From Oleispirillum sp963668495 (GTDB lineage: Bacteria; Pseudomonadota; Alphaproteobacteria; Rhodospirillales; Rhodospirillaceae), in the NCBI GenBank assembly GCA_963668495.1, contig OY764545.1:1240001-1304000 (forward strand): 64,000 nt of DNA, written 5' to 3'. Both the position numbers and the translations under genes were made by a program. Numbering within the stretch: position 1 is the first letter of the stretch; the number at the start of each line of letters is the position of its first letter. The notes beneath the pieces are model-generated. The model ran no database searches. It worked only from the letters and a program-made list of their open reading frames with translations, and was not told where the DNA came from. Positions 35,771-44,027 of this stretch are shown in pieces.

Positions 35771-37831
35771 TCAGAATTTCATGGAAAGGTTGAGGCCAAT
35801 CGTGCGCGGGCGAGAATCCTGTACGATGGTGCCGTTCATGCTGGCTCCGGCGATGTCATAGGTCTCGGCATCAAGCAAATTGGTCCCCCACAAGGAGATT
35901 TCCGCACCATCCAGACGATAGCCAATTCGACTGTCGACAATGACATAGGCATCCTGTTGTAGGGCATTTTGAATGTCGAAATAGGAACTGCCGGAACCGT
36001 TCAGGCTGGCTTCGGCAAACCAGCCGCGTTGTGCCGCTTTGTCCTGTTCATAAGATATTCCAAAGCCATAGGTCAGGTTGGCCGCCATAGGTAGGCGATT
36101 GCCGGAATAATCGGCAGCGCCCGAGGTATAAGACGTGGCTTCGGCATGCAGAAGGCCAAGATTGGCAAATGCAGACCAGTTGGCATCGAGGACATAATCC
36201 GTATTGAACTCAATGCCGTAGTTTTCGGCTTCCCCGGCATTCGAAATTTTCCATGCAGAGGAACTGACGTTGAATTCCACCACTTGTTTGTCTTTTGTCG
36301 TGGTGTGGAACAGGGTTACTCCGGCAGACAAACGGTCATTCAATGCTTTGGTTTTTAAACCGACTTCTGCAGTCCAACTGTATTCCGGTTCAAAATAAAA
36401 AGTGTCCTGATCCCCACTGCGTGAATAGTTATAGCCACCGGGCAAATACCCCCGAGCATATGATGCAAACATCATGGTTTTTGGAGTCACGTCGTAGGCA
36501 ATGGATGCCTTGGGCAGAACGACAGTTTTGGACATGTCTTTGGTGAAATAAGACCGCGCACCCATCATGGATGTGTAGTGTTGAGACCCGGCCTGATCAA
36601 CGTGCTCAACCCGTGCGCCAAGGCCAAAGTGCCAGCGATCTGCATAGGTATAGTCAACTTGCCCAAACCCGGCGATGCCATCCTGTTCAATGTCAGTGGC
36701 ACGGACTCCCATGCTGTTGGCATAAATATCGGCCCATTCATGGAAGACATATACCCCGGCCAGCCATTTCAAATTCTGATCTGGGTTAGCGGACGACAGT
36801 CGGAATTCTTGCGATATCGCGTTGTTTTCTTGTGTGATTTTGCTGCTCATGGCGGCAAGAGACGTTGTGTCCAGATCCATGATCATGTCGTAATCATAGT
36901 GCGACCAGCCGGAAATGGAGACAAAGTCCATGTGTTCAAAGCTGTGGTCTACGCGCACGGATTGCACACTTTTCAGCGAACGGTCGCCGGATTTGGTGTT
37001 TTGGTCCGTGACAAAACGTTCAGTTTTGAAATTACCATCAACAAACCGGAAGCGACGTGCTCCGCGTTTTTGGCGGTCGGTCACATTTTTGACTGTTAAT
37101 GTAGTGTCATCGCCCAGCACGACTTCCGCCCCGGCGGACAGACCAATTTGATCCAGATCGCCCCCCGTATCATCCTGATCCCATTTATTGAAATGGATGC
37201 CTTCGGTGGTTTCTGCACGCAGGGCCAGTGACAGGGCCGCAACATCTTTAATCACCGGGCCGGAAATACGGCCTTTGACGATGTAACCCGGTTCCCAAGA
37301 GTCACGACCGTTCAGGAAATACGTACCAATGCTGGCAGAGGCAGCGGGGGTCCAATCCGGGTTTGCGGTTTCCAGTTTGATCGCCCCGGCTTCCGTATTG
37401 CGTCCGTATAGGGTGCCCTGCGGCCCCTTGATGACCTCCAGACTATCCACATCGAATATGGTCGGTGCCTGTAGCGCACCATAGGGTAAGGCAATATCAT
37501 TGACGAAATGCCCTACTGGATTTTGCATGGAAAAGTCGGCAGAGGTCATGCCGCGGATGATAAAACGACTGTCTGCGGTGCTTAGGCCCGCCTGTACGTT
37601 TGGCACATGCTTTTGCAGGCTACGCAGGTCAAGGAAAGTTGGAGAGTCCGTATCCTCTTTGGTCAGTTTGACCACGGTCAACGGCACCTTGCTTGCGTCT
37701 TCTTTCCATTTTCTGGCTTCGACCACGATGGGGTCAAGGGTGACGGGGTTGGCATCTTCTGCCCATGCCGGGGACATGGACGGCAGCATGGCAACCGTCG
37801 CAAATAGGGTTAGCTTTCGTGAATATTGCAT
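35771..37831 (-). CDS. TonB-dependent outer-membrane receptor
   Basis: Outer-membrane beta-barrel transporter powered by TonB. The 686-residue protein has a signal peptide ending SPAWA, a TonB-box-like DPIVVEA, a plug domain with RFIIRGM and VIKGPQGTLYGRN (about 45-150), and a barrel with C-terminal NLSMKF ending in Phe. The ATG at 37831 has AGGAGG upstream. Iron-complex receptors dominate this branch, but no ligand can be assigned. A tandem 16-base repeat lies 83 bases before the start. It is the first gene of a unit with the methyltransferase. Confidence 0.92.
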   Translation of the reverse strand: MQYSRKLTLFATVAMLPSMSPAWAEDANPVTLDPIVVEARKWKEDASKVPLTVVKLTKEDTDSPTFLDLRSLQKHVPNVQAGLSTADSRFIIRGMTSADFSMQNPVGHFVNDIALPYGALQAPTIFDVDSLEVIKGPQGTLYGRNTEAGAIKLETANPDWTPAASASIGTYFLNGRDSWEPGYIVKGRISGPVIKDVAALSLALRAETTEGIHFNKWDQDDTGGDLDQIGLSAGAEVVLGDDTTLTVKNVTDRQKRGARRFRFVDGNFKTERFVTDQNTKSGDRSLKSVQSVRVDHSFEHMDFVSISGWSHYDYDMIMDLDTTSLAAMSSKITQENNAISQEFRLSSANPDQNLKWLAGVYVFHEWADIYANSMGVRATDIEQDGIAGFGQVDYTYADRWHFGLGARVEHVDQAGSQHYTSMMGARSYFTKDMSKTVVLPKASIAYDVTPKTMMFASYARGYLPGGYNYSRSGDQDTFYFEPEYSWTAEVGLKTKALNDRLSAGVTLFHTTTKDKQVVEFNVSSSAWKISNAGEAENYGIEFNTDYVLDANWSAFANLGLLHAEATSYTSGAADYSGNRLPMAANLTYGFGISYEQDKAAQRGWFAEASLNGSGSSYFDIQNALQQDAYVIVDSRIGYRLDGAEISLWGTNLLDAETYDIAGASMNGTIVQDSRPRTIGLNLSMKF

Positions 37832-37914
37832 GCGTACCTCCTGCAACACCGGAATTCAGATCGGCGAAGCCTAATCATCCGGTGTGTGCAGGACTACAAA
37901 CTGGCGAACGAAGT

Positions 37915-37951
37915 GCTATCATATGCCGCAAATCAGCTATCAATTGCCGAA
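37915..37951. promoter_or_regulatory. Tandem direct repeat, probable AraC-family operator of the receptor gene
   Basis: On the plus strand GCTATCATATGCCGCA (37915-37930) and GCTATCAATTGCCGAA (37936-37951) are repeated in direct orientation with starts 21 bases apart, two DNA turns. On the minus strand the unit reads TGCGGCATATGATAGC. The outer copy overlaps the last codons of the transporter gene. The same unit stands before the transporter gene at 39274. Two in-phase direct repeats upstream of a promoter are typical of AraC/XylS activator sites. Confidence 0.65.
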
Positions 37952-39184
37952 CGCTAATCGCCGTTTCAGGATTAATGTTAAAATCAGGACGCCCGTCATG
38001 ATTACGGCCCCGAACACGAATGGCAAAACGGCGGAGGCTTGATACAGGGCGGCTCCGGCAATTGGACCGATCGCCATGCCGATCCCTTGTGAGACCACGT
38101 TTATTCCTGCGGCTTTGGCCTGTGCCGTTTTCCCGGCACTTAAGCTGACCAATGCAATCGTCCCCGGTCCCATGACACCAAAGGCCATGCCAAGGATAAC
38201 AATACTGGCACTTAGAAGGGTAACGGTGTTGACGGAGGACGCGGCGACCATGCTGATACAGGCCAAGATGCCACCGATCAGAACCAGTTGGATCGGCGGT
38301 AGGGTCAGTTTACGGGCGACCAAGGCCTGCATGCTGACCATGCCCGCCAAGGTCAACATCATGATCTTGCCGCTTTGCTGGGTTGCCGACTGAGGCGCAA
38401 ACCCGAATTCGTCAGCCAAACGCAGGGGCAATACCTGCATGACAAAACTGTAAACGGTCATGCCGCACGCGGTAATAATCAAAAACGGGATCAAGGCGCG
38501 CAGGGAAAATCCAGATGCGTTTTGGGGGCTTGGGGTGTGACCTGTCCCCCGTGTTGGCATTGACGGCAAGGCCGGGTGCAGGAACGCGTATATCAGCATG
38601 GCGGCAATAAACAGCCCACAGCTTAATGTGACCAAAACCACGGCGCGACTGTCCCCGCCGATCCATGCCATGGCTGCACCGCAAATCGAACCGAGACCAT
38701 AGGCCATTCCCATGAATGCCATGGCTTTGGCTCGCTGGGTGGGGTCGGTCCTGTCTGCCAACCATGCCTGTGTTGCCGGGACAATGCCGCCGGATGCGGC
38801 GACCTGACAAATGCGAAAACCTAATAGAGTGCAAAACAGCAATAACGGAGGGAGCCCGGCGGATGAAGCGTATTTGGTGGCACCTGCCAGAACCAAAGGA
38901 AATATGGCAGCGGCGAACAATCCGATGATTAGGACTGAAGACCGTCCTTTCCTGTCACTGTAAATGCCCCAGATTGGGCCGGTCAAAATCAACAGCAATG
39001 CGGATATCCCAATCAGCATGCCGGTTTGAATGTCGGAAAACCCCAACTGCCGTCCCAGAATCGGCATGATGACAAGGATAAAGACATGGGCACAGGCGTT
39101 AATGCTGAGGGAGAAGAAAACAGCAGCCTTTTGCGAGAAAGACGGCGGAGCCGTCACATCATCGGGTATGGGGAAATCAGTCAT
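37940..39184 (-). CDS. MFS transporter, drug/metabolite efflux type
   Basis: About 414 residues with twelve predicted membrane segments. The MFS motif A between segments 2 and 3 reads GIYSDRKGRSS, and GIGMAIGPIAGAALYQ is near the end. This resembles TetA/Bcr-type proton antiporters rather than sugar importers. The frame opens at 39250, but I chose the ATG at 39184, which puts the operator-like repeat 89 bases upstream, matching the 83 bases at the receptor gene. It lies between the AraC gene and the receptor gene, all on the minus strand; it may export the same compound the receptor imports, or move the imported compound across the inner membrane. Confidence 0.82.
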   Translation of the reverse strand: MTDFPIPDDVTAPPSFSQKAAVFFSLSINACAHVFILVIMPILGRQLGFSDIQTGMLIGISALLLILTGPIWGIYSDRKGRSSVLIIGLFAAAIFPLVLAGATKYASSAGLPPLLLFCTLLGFRICQVAASGGIVPATQAWLADRTDPTQRAKAMAFMGMAYGLGSICGAAMAWIGGDSRAVVLVTLSCGLFIAAMLIYAFLHPALPSMPTRGTGHTPSPQNASGFSLRALIPFLIITACGMTVYSFVMQVLPLRLADEFGFAPQSATQQSGKIMMLTLAGMVSMQALVARKLTLPPIQLVLIGGILACISMVAASSVNTVTLLSASIVILGMAFGVMGPGTIALVSLSAGKTAQAKAAGINVVSQGIGMAIGPIAGAALYQASAVLPFVFGAVIMTGVLILTLILKRRLAFGN

Positions 39185-39271
39185 GGAACCGTCTTTGATT
39201 GGTGCAAACGATTTCCAAGGTACTTCAGTCTTGAACTTGGGTTCTATCATCTGACGAACGCATGCGTGACA

Positions 39272-39310
39272 CGGCTATCATTTGCCGCAAAAGCAGCCCA
39301 TTGATAGCCG
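39272..39310. promoter_or_regulatory. Probable AraC-family operator of the MFS gene
   Basis: GCTATCATTTGCCGCA (39274-39289, plus strand) differs from the receptor-gene copy at 37915 by one base. The sequence is also flanked by an inverted pair CGGCTATCA (39272-39280) and TGATAGCCG (39302-39310). No T run follows on the minus strand, so it is not a standard terminator of the upstream AraC gene. Confidence 0.6.
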
Positions 39311-39313
39311 TCA

Positions 39314-40306
39314 TCACGCTATGCGCATGATACGGAAGTCCTGAGGCGTGCAGCCGTATTTGGATCGGAAAGCCGCACCGAAATGGCTGGCGCTGCTGAA
39401 CCCGCATAAGAATGCGATATCGGTAATGCTGTGATGACCCTGATGCAAATAGGTCTTGGCGGCTTCCAACCGATAGTCCCGCAGCCATGCAAAGACGGTG
39501 CAGCCATATGCCTTGCGGAAGCAGCGGTTCAGGCGGGTATGGCTCATTCCGGCTTCGGCAGATAATGCATCAAGGCTGGGGGGAGATGTCAGGTCCGACA
39601 GCAGTAGGTCAATGGCGCGGGACAGGGATTTGCGTTCGGAAAGCGATAAACTTCCTTGCGGTGAAACGGTTTGTGCCGGACGGTTGGCTAGGCTGGAGGC
39701 TAAAATCGATAGGGCAGCACTTTCCCCCATCAGTTTATCCATTGCCGATGCAAATGGGTTGGTCAGTAAAGGTTGCAGTACACGATGGATGTTCATGTTT
39801 TCTGCTAGGCGTAGTGCAGTTTCCATGGCGTTGGTTGGGGACTGGCCTATGTCTTCAAGTTCCTCAAGAACATGAGCAATGCGGGATATGTCGAATTTAA
39901 TGGCGGCGGATTGACAGTCACGTTGTGCGGGGGTGTGGCGTATAGTTTTGCTGCCATCGGGGCGGTAAAGATAAATGTCGCCGGGGCGCAATGCGCCACC
40001 TTGGGCATGTCGTCCAACGGCATAGGAATTGGTGCCGCAAATGCCGAAGCCAAGGATGGCAACGGGGAAACGGAAATCAATTGTGGAGTGGTAGTCGTGC
40101 CGGAAGCTGCCGAAGCTGTGGGTGATGGATATGCCCGGTGCGATGTTGGCAGAGACAAACTTGGTCTTGCCTTCGTCAAAGCAATAGGTTTCTTCCTGCC
40201 ATCCGTGATCTGGGACACCCCAAGACACGCAGACACATTCCGATTCCCAGCGGTTATGCGCATTGCAGCTGAAGCGGTACGGAGATTGCCCGATGAGGCT
40301 GCCCAT
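39314..40306 (-). CDS. AraC-family transcriptional regulator (PchR-like)
   Basis: About 330 residues. The C-terminal AraC DNA-binding region has two helix-turn-helix parts: PSLDALSAEAGMSHTRLNRCFRKAYG-type sequence and SITDIAFLCGFSSASHFGAAFRSKYGCTP-type sequence (last 100 residues). The N-terminal ligand region with LRPGDIYLYRP resembles siderophore-sensing PchR/YbtA-like proteins. The ATG at 40306 has GGGAG upstream; a TTG at 40369 without one was rejected. It is the most likely regulator of the transporter and receptor genes, through the 16-base repeats. Confidence 0.85.
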   Translation of the reverse strand: MGSLIGQSPYRFSCNAHNRWESECVCVSWGVPDHGWQEETYCFDEGKTKFVSANIAPGISITHSFGSFRHDYHSTIDFRFPVAILGFGICGTNSYAVGRHAQGGALRPGDIYLYRPDGSKTIRHTPAQRDCQSAAIKFDISRIAHVLEELEDIGQSPTNAMETALRLAENMNIHRVLQPLLTNPFASAMDKLMGESAALSILASSLANRPAQTVSPQGSLSLSERKSLSRAIDLLLSDLTSPPSLDALSAEAGMSHTRLNRCFRKAYGCTVFAWLRDYRLEAAKTYLHQGHHSITDIAFLCGFSSASHFGAAFRSKYGCTPQDFRIMRIA

Positions 40307-40408
40307 TGCGAAGCTCCCAGATGTAATAGTGTTGCATAATGCATACACGCAAACGAGAACGCTTCGCAAGGGGTGTTTTTACTGATGGTAAAGGCTTGCG
40401 CCCTAGGC

Positions 40409-41185
40409 TTAGGTTTCCGGGCTTTCGGTGGCAAGGGTCGGGTCGTTGTCGTTGGGTTCGAAACCTAAGTTACGGAACATGATGGCGACATCATCCATGG
40501 CAGCGTTGAGCTTATGGCTATCCGTACAGCGTCCAACAACACAGACACCAATTCGACCGCCAAGACCAAACGGGTAACTGCCAAGGTCTACATCCGGGTG
40601 AGTTTCCTGAATCCGGCCTAAGGGTTCAGCAAGGTCGCCTTCGCGAGCATCAGCAGACAATGCACGGGAAAGAACAGGCGCGCCACCGTTCAGGGTATGT
40701 GCAATTGCCGTGAACATGCCTTGCATGATGCTGGGCACGCCAGCCATGCAATAAACGTTTTCCATTTGGAAACCGGGGGCGACGCTGGCTGGATTGGGAA
40801 TATGTTTTGCACCGATCGGCATCCGGGCCATGCGCAACCGAGATTCGTTGGTGCGTTCGCCAAAGTAAGCTTCCAGCATCCGCTTGGCTTCCGGGTCATG
40901 ATCACACGGTACGCCAAATGCCTTGGCAATGCTGTCTGCGGTAATGTCATCGTGAGTCGGGCCGATGCCGCCAGTGGTAAAGACGTAGGTATAGCGTGCC
41001 CGGCAGTCGTTAATGGTTTTGACGATGACCTCTTCCACGTCCGGGATAACGTGTGCTTCCCGAACCGGAATGCCGCGTTGCCCCAGATTTTCCGCCAGAA
41101 ACTTCAGATTCTTATCCTGAGTGCGACCTGAAAGAATTTCATTGCCAATCAAGATAATACAGGCGGTTGGGGAGGCGGTGGTCAT
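40409..41185 (-). CDS. Molybdopterin-binding / CinA N-terminal domain protein
   Basis: The COG1058 domain is clear: IILIGNEILSGRTQDKN, VFTTGGIGPTHDDITADS and MAGVPSIMQGMF. The C-terminal nicotinamide-nucleotide amidase domain of full CinA is missing; it has 258 residues, like other short family members. Its CinA relatives act as ADP-ribose pyrophosphatases; this one is untested. It follows mutT after 17 bases in the ppiC-argJ-mutT run. Confidence 0.88.
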   Translation of the reverse strand: MTTASPTACIILIGNEILSGRTQDKNLKFLAENLGQRGIPVREAHVIPDVEEVIVKTINDCRARYTYVFTTGGIGPTHDDITADSIAKAFGVPCDHDPEAKRMLEAYFGERTNESRLRMARMPIGAKHIPNPASVAPGFQMENVYCMAGVPSIMQGMFTAIAHTLNGGAPVLSRALSADAREGDLAEPLGRIQETHPDVDLGSYPFGLGGRIGVCVVGRCTDSHKLNAAMDDVAIMFRNLGFEPNDNDPTLATESPET

Positions 41186-41202
41186 GACAAATGTCCTTTT
41201 GG

Positions 41203-41700
41203 TTACAATAGAGCATCCTGAATCAGTGGAATCAGGGGTAGGTCGGCATCAGGCATCGGATATTGGCGCAGTTCCTGTGGTTTGACCCACGTCAAAGCCT
41301 GATTTTCCCGTCCATGGGGAATGCCGCGCCAAGATCTTATCAGAAATGTTGGCATCAAGAGATGAAAGCTTTGATACGCATGGGAGGCAAAGGTGAACGG
41401 CTGGAGGCATCCGGGCTTGGTTTCAATGCCCAATTCTTCATCCAATTCACGGATCAAGGCCAGCTCCGGCGGTTCACCAACGTGAAGCTTACCGCCGGGG
41501 AATTCCCATAACCCCGCCATGCTTTTGCCTTCGGGCCGTTGTGCCAGTAAGACGCGGTTGTCCGCGTCCACCAGCACGGCAGCGGCGACCAAGACAAGGG
41601 GAAGCCCGGTTTTCAAATGATCACCGGGCAAATCCCAACAGCTTTGCGCCGCGCCGACGGTATCAGGATCGATAGTCGGCATTGATTGTGATATATCCAT
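41203..41700 (-). CDS. mutT: 8-oxo-dGTP diphosphatase MutT
   Basis: NUDIX hydrolase that clears oxidised dGTP. The NUDIX box is GKLHVGEPPELALIRELDEELG, about residues 69-90, with LAQRPEGKSMAGLWEFPGG before it. The 165-residue reading overlaps argJ by 38 bases; a second ATG at 41682 would reduce the overlap. argJ-mutT adjacency is usual in Alphaproteobacteria. Confidence 0.9.
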   Translation of the reverse strand: MDISQSMPTIDPDTVGAAQSCWDLPGDHLKTGLPLVLVAAAVLVDADNRVLLAQRPEGKSMAGLWEFPGGKLHVGEPPELALIRELDEELGIETKPGCLQPFTFASHAYQSFHLLMPTFLIRSWRGIPHGRENQALTWVKPQELRQYPMPDADLPLIPLIQDALL

Positions 41701-42895
41701 GAGTCAAATCACAGGTCCAAACAGTGGCTTTGCCTTTGCCAACGCCGACATCCACGGACAAATCAATGTAAAGCCCCTGAAAGTGTTTGGCGACCGGGGT
41801 TTCATCGTAATCGGGGACGACCTCGCCATTGGCGGCAACCGGAATGCCACCGATGCTGACGACCAAGGCATCACGGTCGGCTTTTTCGCCGGACTTGCCC
41901 ACAGCCATCACGATACGGCCCCAGTTGGCATCTTCACCGGCAATGGCAGTTTTCACCAACGGTGAGTTGGCAATTGCCAAACCAATTTTACGGGCGGCTT
42001 TGTCACTGGCGGCCCCGGTGACTTCAACGGTGACGAACTTGGTCGCGCCCTCACCGTCCCTGACCACTTGCTGAGCCAGATCAATCAGGACCGTGTTCAG
42101 TGCCTGACGGAACGCTTTCATGCGCTTGTCTTTGGCTTTGGTGATCGGGGCGTGTTTGGCTTGCCCTGTCGCAAACAACATCAGGCTGTCGGACGTGGAG
42201 GTATCACTATCAACGGTGATGCTGTTAAATGATTTGTCGGTGCCGTCTTTCAGCAATTCCTGCAAGACATCAGCAGGCAGTTGGGCGTCGGTAAAGACAT
42301 AGCCCAGCATGGTTGCCATGTCGGGGGCAATCATGCCGGACCCTTTGGCAAAACCGGAAATGGTGACAGGTACACCATCAATTTCAGTGGTTGCGGTTGC
42401 ACCTTTGGCGAAGGTGTCCGTGGTCATGATGGCCCGTGCGGCTTTTTCCCAACGGTTTTCTTCAAGTTCAGGTGCGAATTTATTCATGGCGCTCACCAGT
42501 TTGGACGCATCCAATGGCACACCAATGGTTCCCGTTGACGCAACGAAGACCTGCTTGTGTTTGCAGTCGAATAGCTTCGCCGCTCCGTCAACGGTATCTT
42601 CTACGGCTTTGACGCCAAGCTTTCCGGTGAAGGCATTGGCATTCCCGGCGTTGACGATCAGGGCGCGGGCTTTGCCGCTGGACAGTGCTTCACGGCACCA
42701 GTCCACGGCAGCTGAACAGGTTTTGGACTTTGTGAAGACGCCGGCGGCAGTGGTGCCGGGGACGAATTCGGCAATCATGATATCATCGCGGCTCTTATAT
42801 CGGAGCCCCGCATTCCCCGTGGCGAAACGAACGCCAGCCACCGGAGCAAGCTGTGGAAAGCTTTTGGGGGCAAGAGGGGAAAGTGTTGTGTCCAT
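41663..42895 (-). CDS. argJ: Arginine biosynthesis bifunctional protein ArgJ
   Basis: Ornithine acetyltransferase/N-acetylglutamate synthase of the cyclic arginine pathway. It self-cleaves before a Thr nucleophile, visible in SGMIAPDMATMLGYVFTD. NAGNANAFTG and GEDANWGRIVMAVG are other motifs. It has 410 residues from the ATG at 42895 (AAGGAC upstream); an upstream in-frame start has no ribosome site. It follows the parvulin gene. Confidence 0.95.
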   Translation of the reverse strand: MDTTLSPLAPKSFPQLAPVAGVRFATGNAGLRYKSRDDIMIAEFVPGTTAAGVFTKSKTCSAAVDWCREALSSGKARALIVNAGNANAFTGKLGVKAVEDTVDGAAKLFDCKHKQVFVASTGTIGVPLDASKLVSAMNKFAPELEENRWEKAARAIMTTDTFAKGATATTEIDGVPVTISGFAKGSGMIAPDMATMLGYVFTDAQLPADVLQELLKDGTDKSFNSITVDSDTSTSDSLMLFATGQAKHAPITKAKDKRMKAFRQALNTVLIDLAQQVVRDGEGATKFVTVEVTGAASDKAARKIGLAIANSPLVKTAIAGEDANWGRIVMAVGKSGEKADRDALVVSIGGIPVAANGEVVPDYDETPVAKHFQGLYIDLSVDVGVGKGKATVWTCDLTHGYITINADYRS

Positions 42896-42972
42896 GATTT
42901 GTCGTGTCCTTACTAAGTCAACGTGTTGATGAAGATCCCCCGCACACACTGCGCGGGAGATCTTACGAAAGA

Positions 42973-43818
42973 TTACTTTTTCGCCGAACCGTCAATAGCA
43001 AAGCGCTCAATCTTTGCTTTTTCGGTCAGGTCTTTTTCGACCTGTTGCACGATTTTTCCGGCAGCGACATCACGCAGGCGCGGTTCCATTTCTTCAAAGG
43101 TCGGGACTTCGGCTGTGCGACGGTCTTCAACCTTGATGACATGCCAGCCAAATTGGGTTTTCAGCGGTTCTTTGGAATAGGTGCCCGGTTTCAGGTCAAA
43201 TGCGACATCGGCAAACGGTTTTACCATGTCGGTGCGTTTAAAGAAGCCAAGGTCGCCGCCGTTGCTGGCTGACGGTCCGGTGGATTTTGCTTTTGCCAAT
43301 GTGGCAAAATCTTCGCCCTTATCCAGAGACTTAATCAGGTCACGAGCATCTTTTTCGGTCTTGACCAGAATGTGCCGGGCCGAGACTTCTTCCTGAGGCG
43401 GGTTTTCTTTTTTCCATGCGTCATAGTCTTTGCGCAATTGGTCGTCGCTGATTTGCTTATCAATTTCACGTGTCAGGTAAACTGAACGCAGAATTTGCCG
43501 GGTTGCTGCGGTGATGTTGCGCTGAACCATTGGGTCATTTTCGAGCCCGGCTTTGCGGGCTTCGGATGCTACAGCCGTCATGGATACCAAGCTTTCAAGC
43601 AACGTATCGTAAACATGTTCCAGCGGCACGCCTTTCAGGTACGGGATGGTCGCGTGCAGTTGCTCCAGAGCTGAACGATGGATTTCTTCGCCATTAACTT
43701 TGGCAACAATCGGGTCGTCATTGGCAAAGGCCGGGGTGAGTGCGGATGCCGCAAACAGGGCAGAGGCCAGAGCAAGCCCGACGCTACGGGTTTTGATGGC
43801 AGAGAAAAACTTGGTCAT
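42973..43818 (-). CDS. Periplasmic parvulin-type peptidyl-prolyl isomerase
   Basis: The signal peptide ends near TPAFAND. The SurA/PrsA-like chaperone helices come first, and the PpiC domain lies at about residues 135-235 (VSARHILVKTEKDARD, GGDLGFFKRTDMVKPFADVAF, FGWHVIKVEDRR). It has 281 residues. A fold helper for exported proteins. secA lies divergent beyond one unknown gene; the argJ-mutT partners follow. Confidence 0.92.
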   Translation of the reverse strand: MTKFFSAIKTRSVGLALASALFAASALTPAFANDDPIVAKVNGEEIHRSALEQLHATIPYLKGVPLEHVYDTLLESLVSMTAVASEARKAGLENDPMVQRNITAATRQILRSVYLTREIDKQISDDQLRKDYDAWKKENPPQEEVSARHILVKTEKDARDLIKSLDKGEDFATLAKAKSTGPSASNGGDLGFFKRTDMVKPFADVAFDLKPGTYSKEPLKTQFGWHVIKVEDRRTAEVPTFEEMEPRLRDVAAGKIVQQVEKDLTEKAKIERFAIDGSAKK

Positions 43819-43970
43819 GGAGAATTAACCTAGGCTTTGGTGCCTCTTGGAAGGGCAGTTGAACCGCCAATCATTGAGACAAGGTTAGACACGAGGGTTC
43901 GCTACTATATCCGATGTGCGTGATGAAAGCACAAGTGCCTGATATACTTTTGTACATTTTTCCAGAATCG

Positions 43971-44000
43971 AAAAGGGGCACCGTAATCGGCACCCCTTTC
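43971..44000 (-). terminator. Hairpin terminator after the unknown gene at 44028-45008
   Basis: GGCACCCCTTTC (43989-44000) pairs with AAAAGGGGCACC (43971-43982) with a central mismatch; on the minus strand CCCCTTTTCG follows the loop. Confidence 0.6.
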
Positions 44001-44027
44001 CATAAGTAAAAAGCGGCGGTTTTTGGC

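Noticed and set aside
40321..40345. TGCATaATGCA palindrome upstream of the AraC gene as an operator
   Set aside because: Too short to be convincing and does not resemble the 16-base repeat of the transporter and receptor genes.
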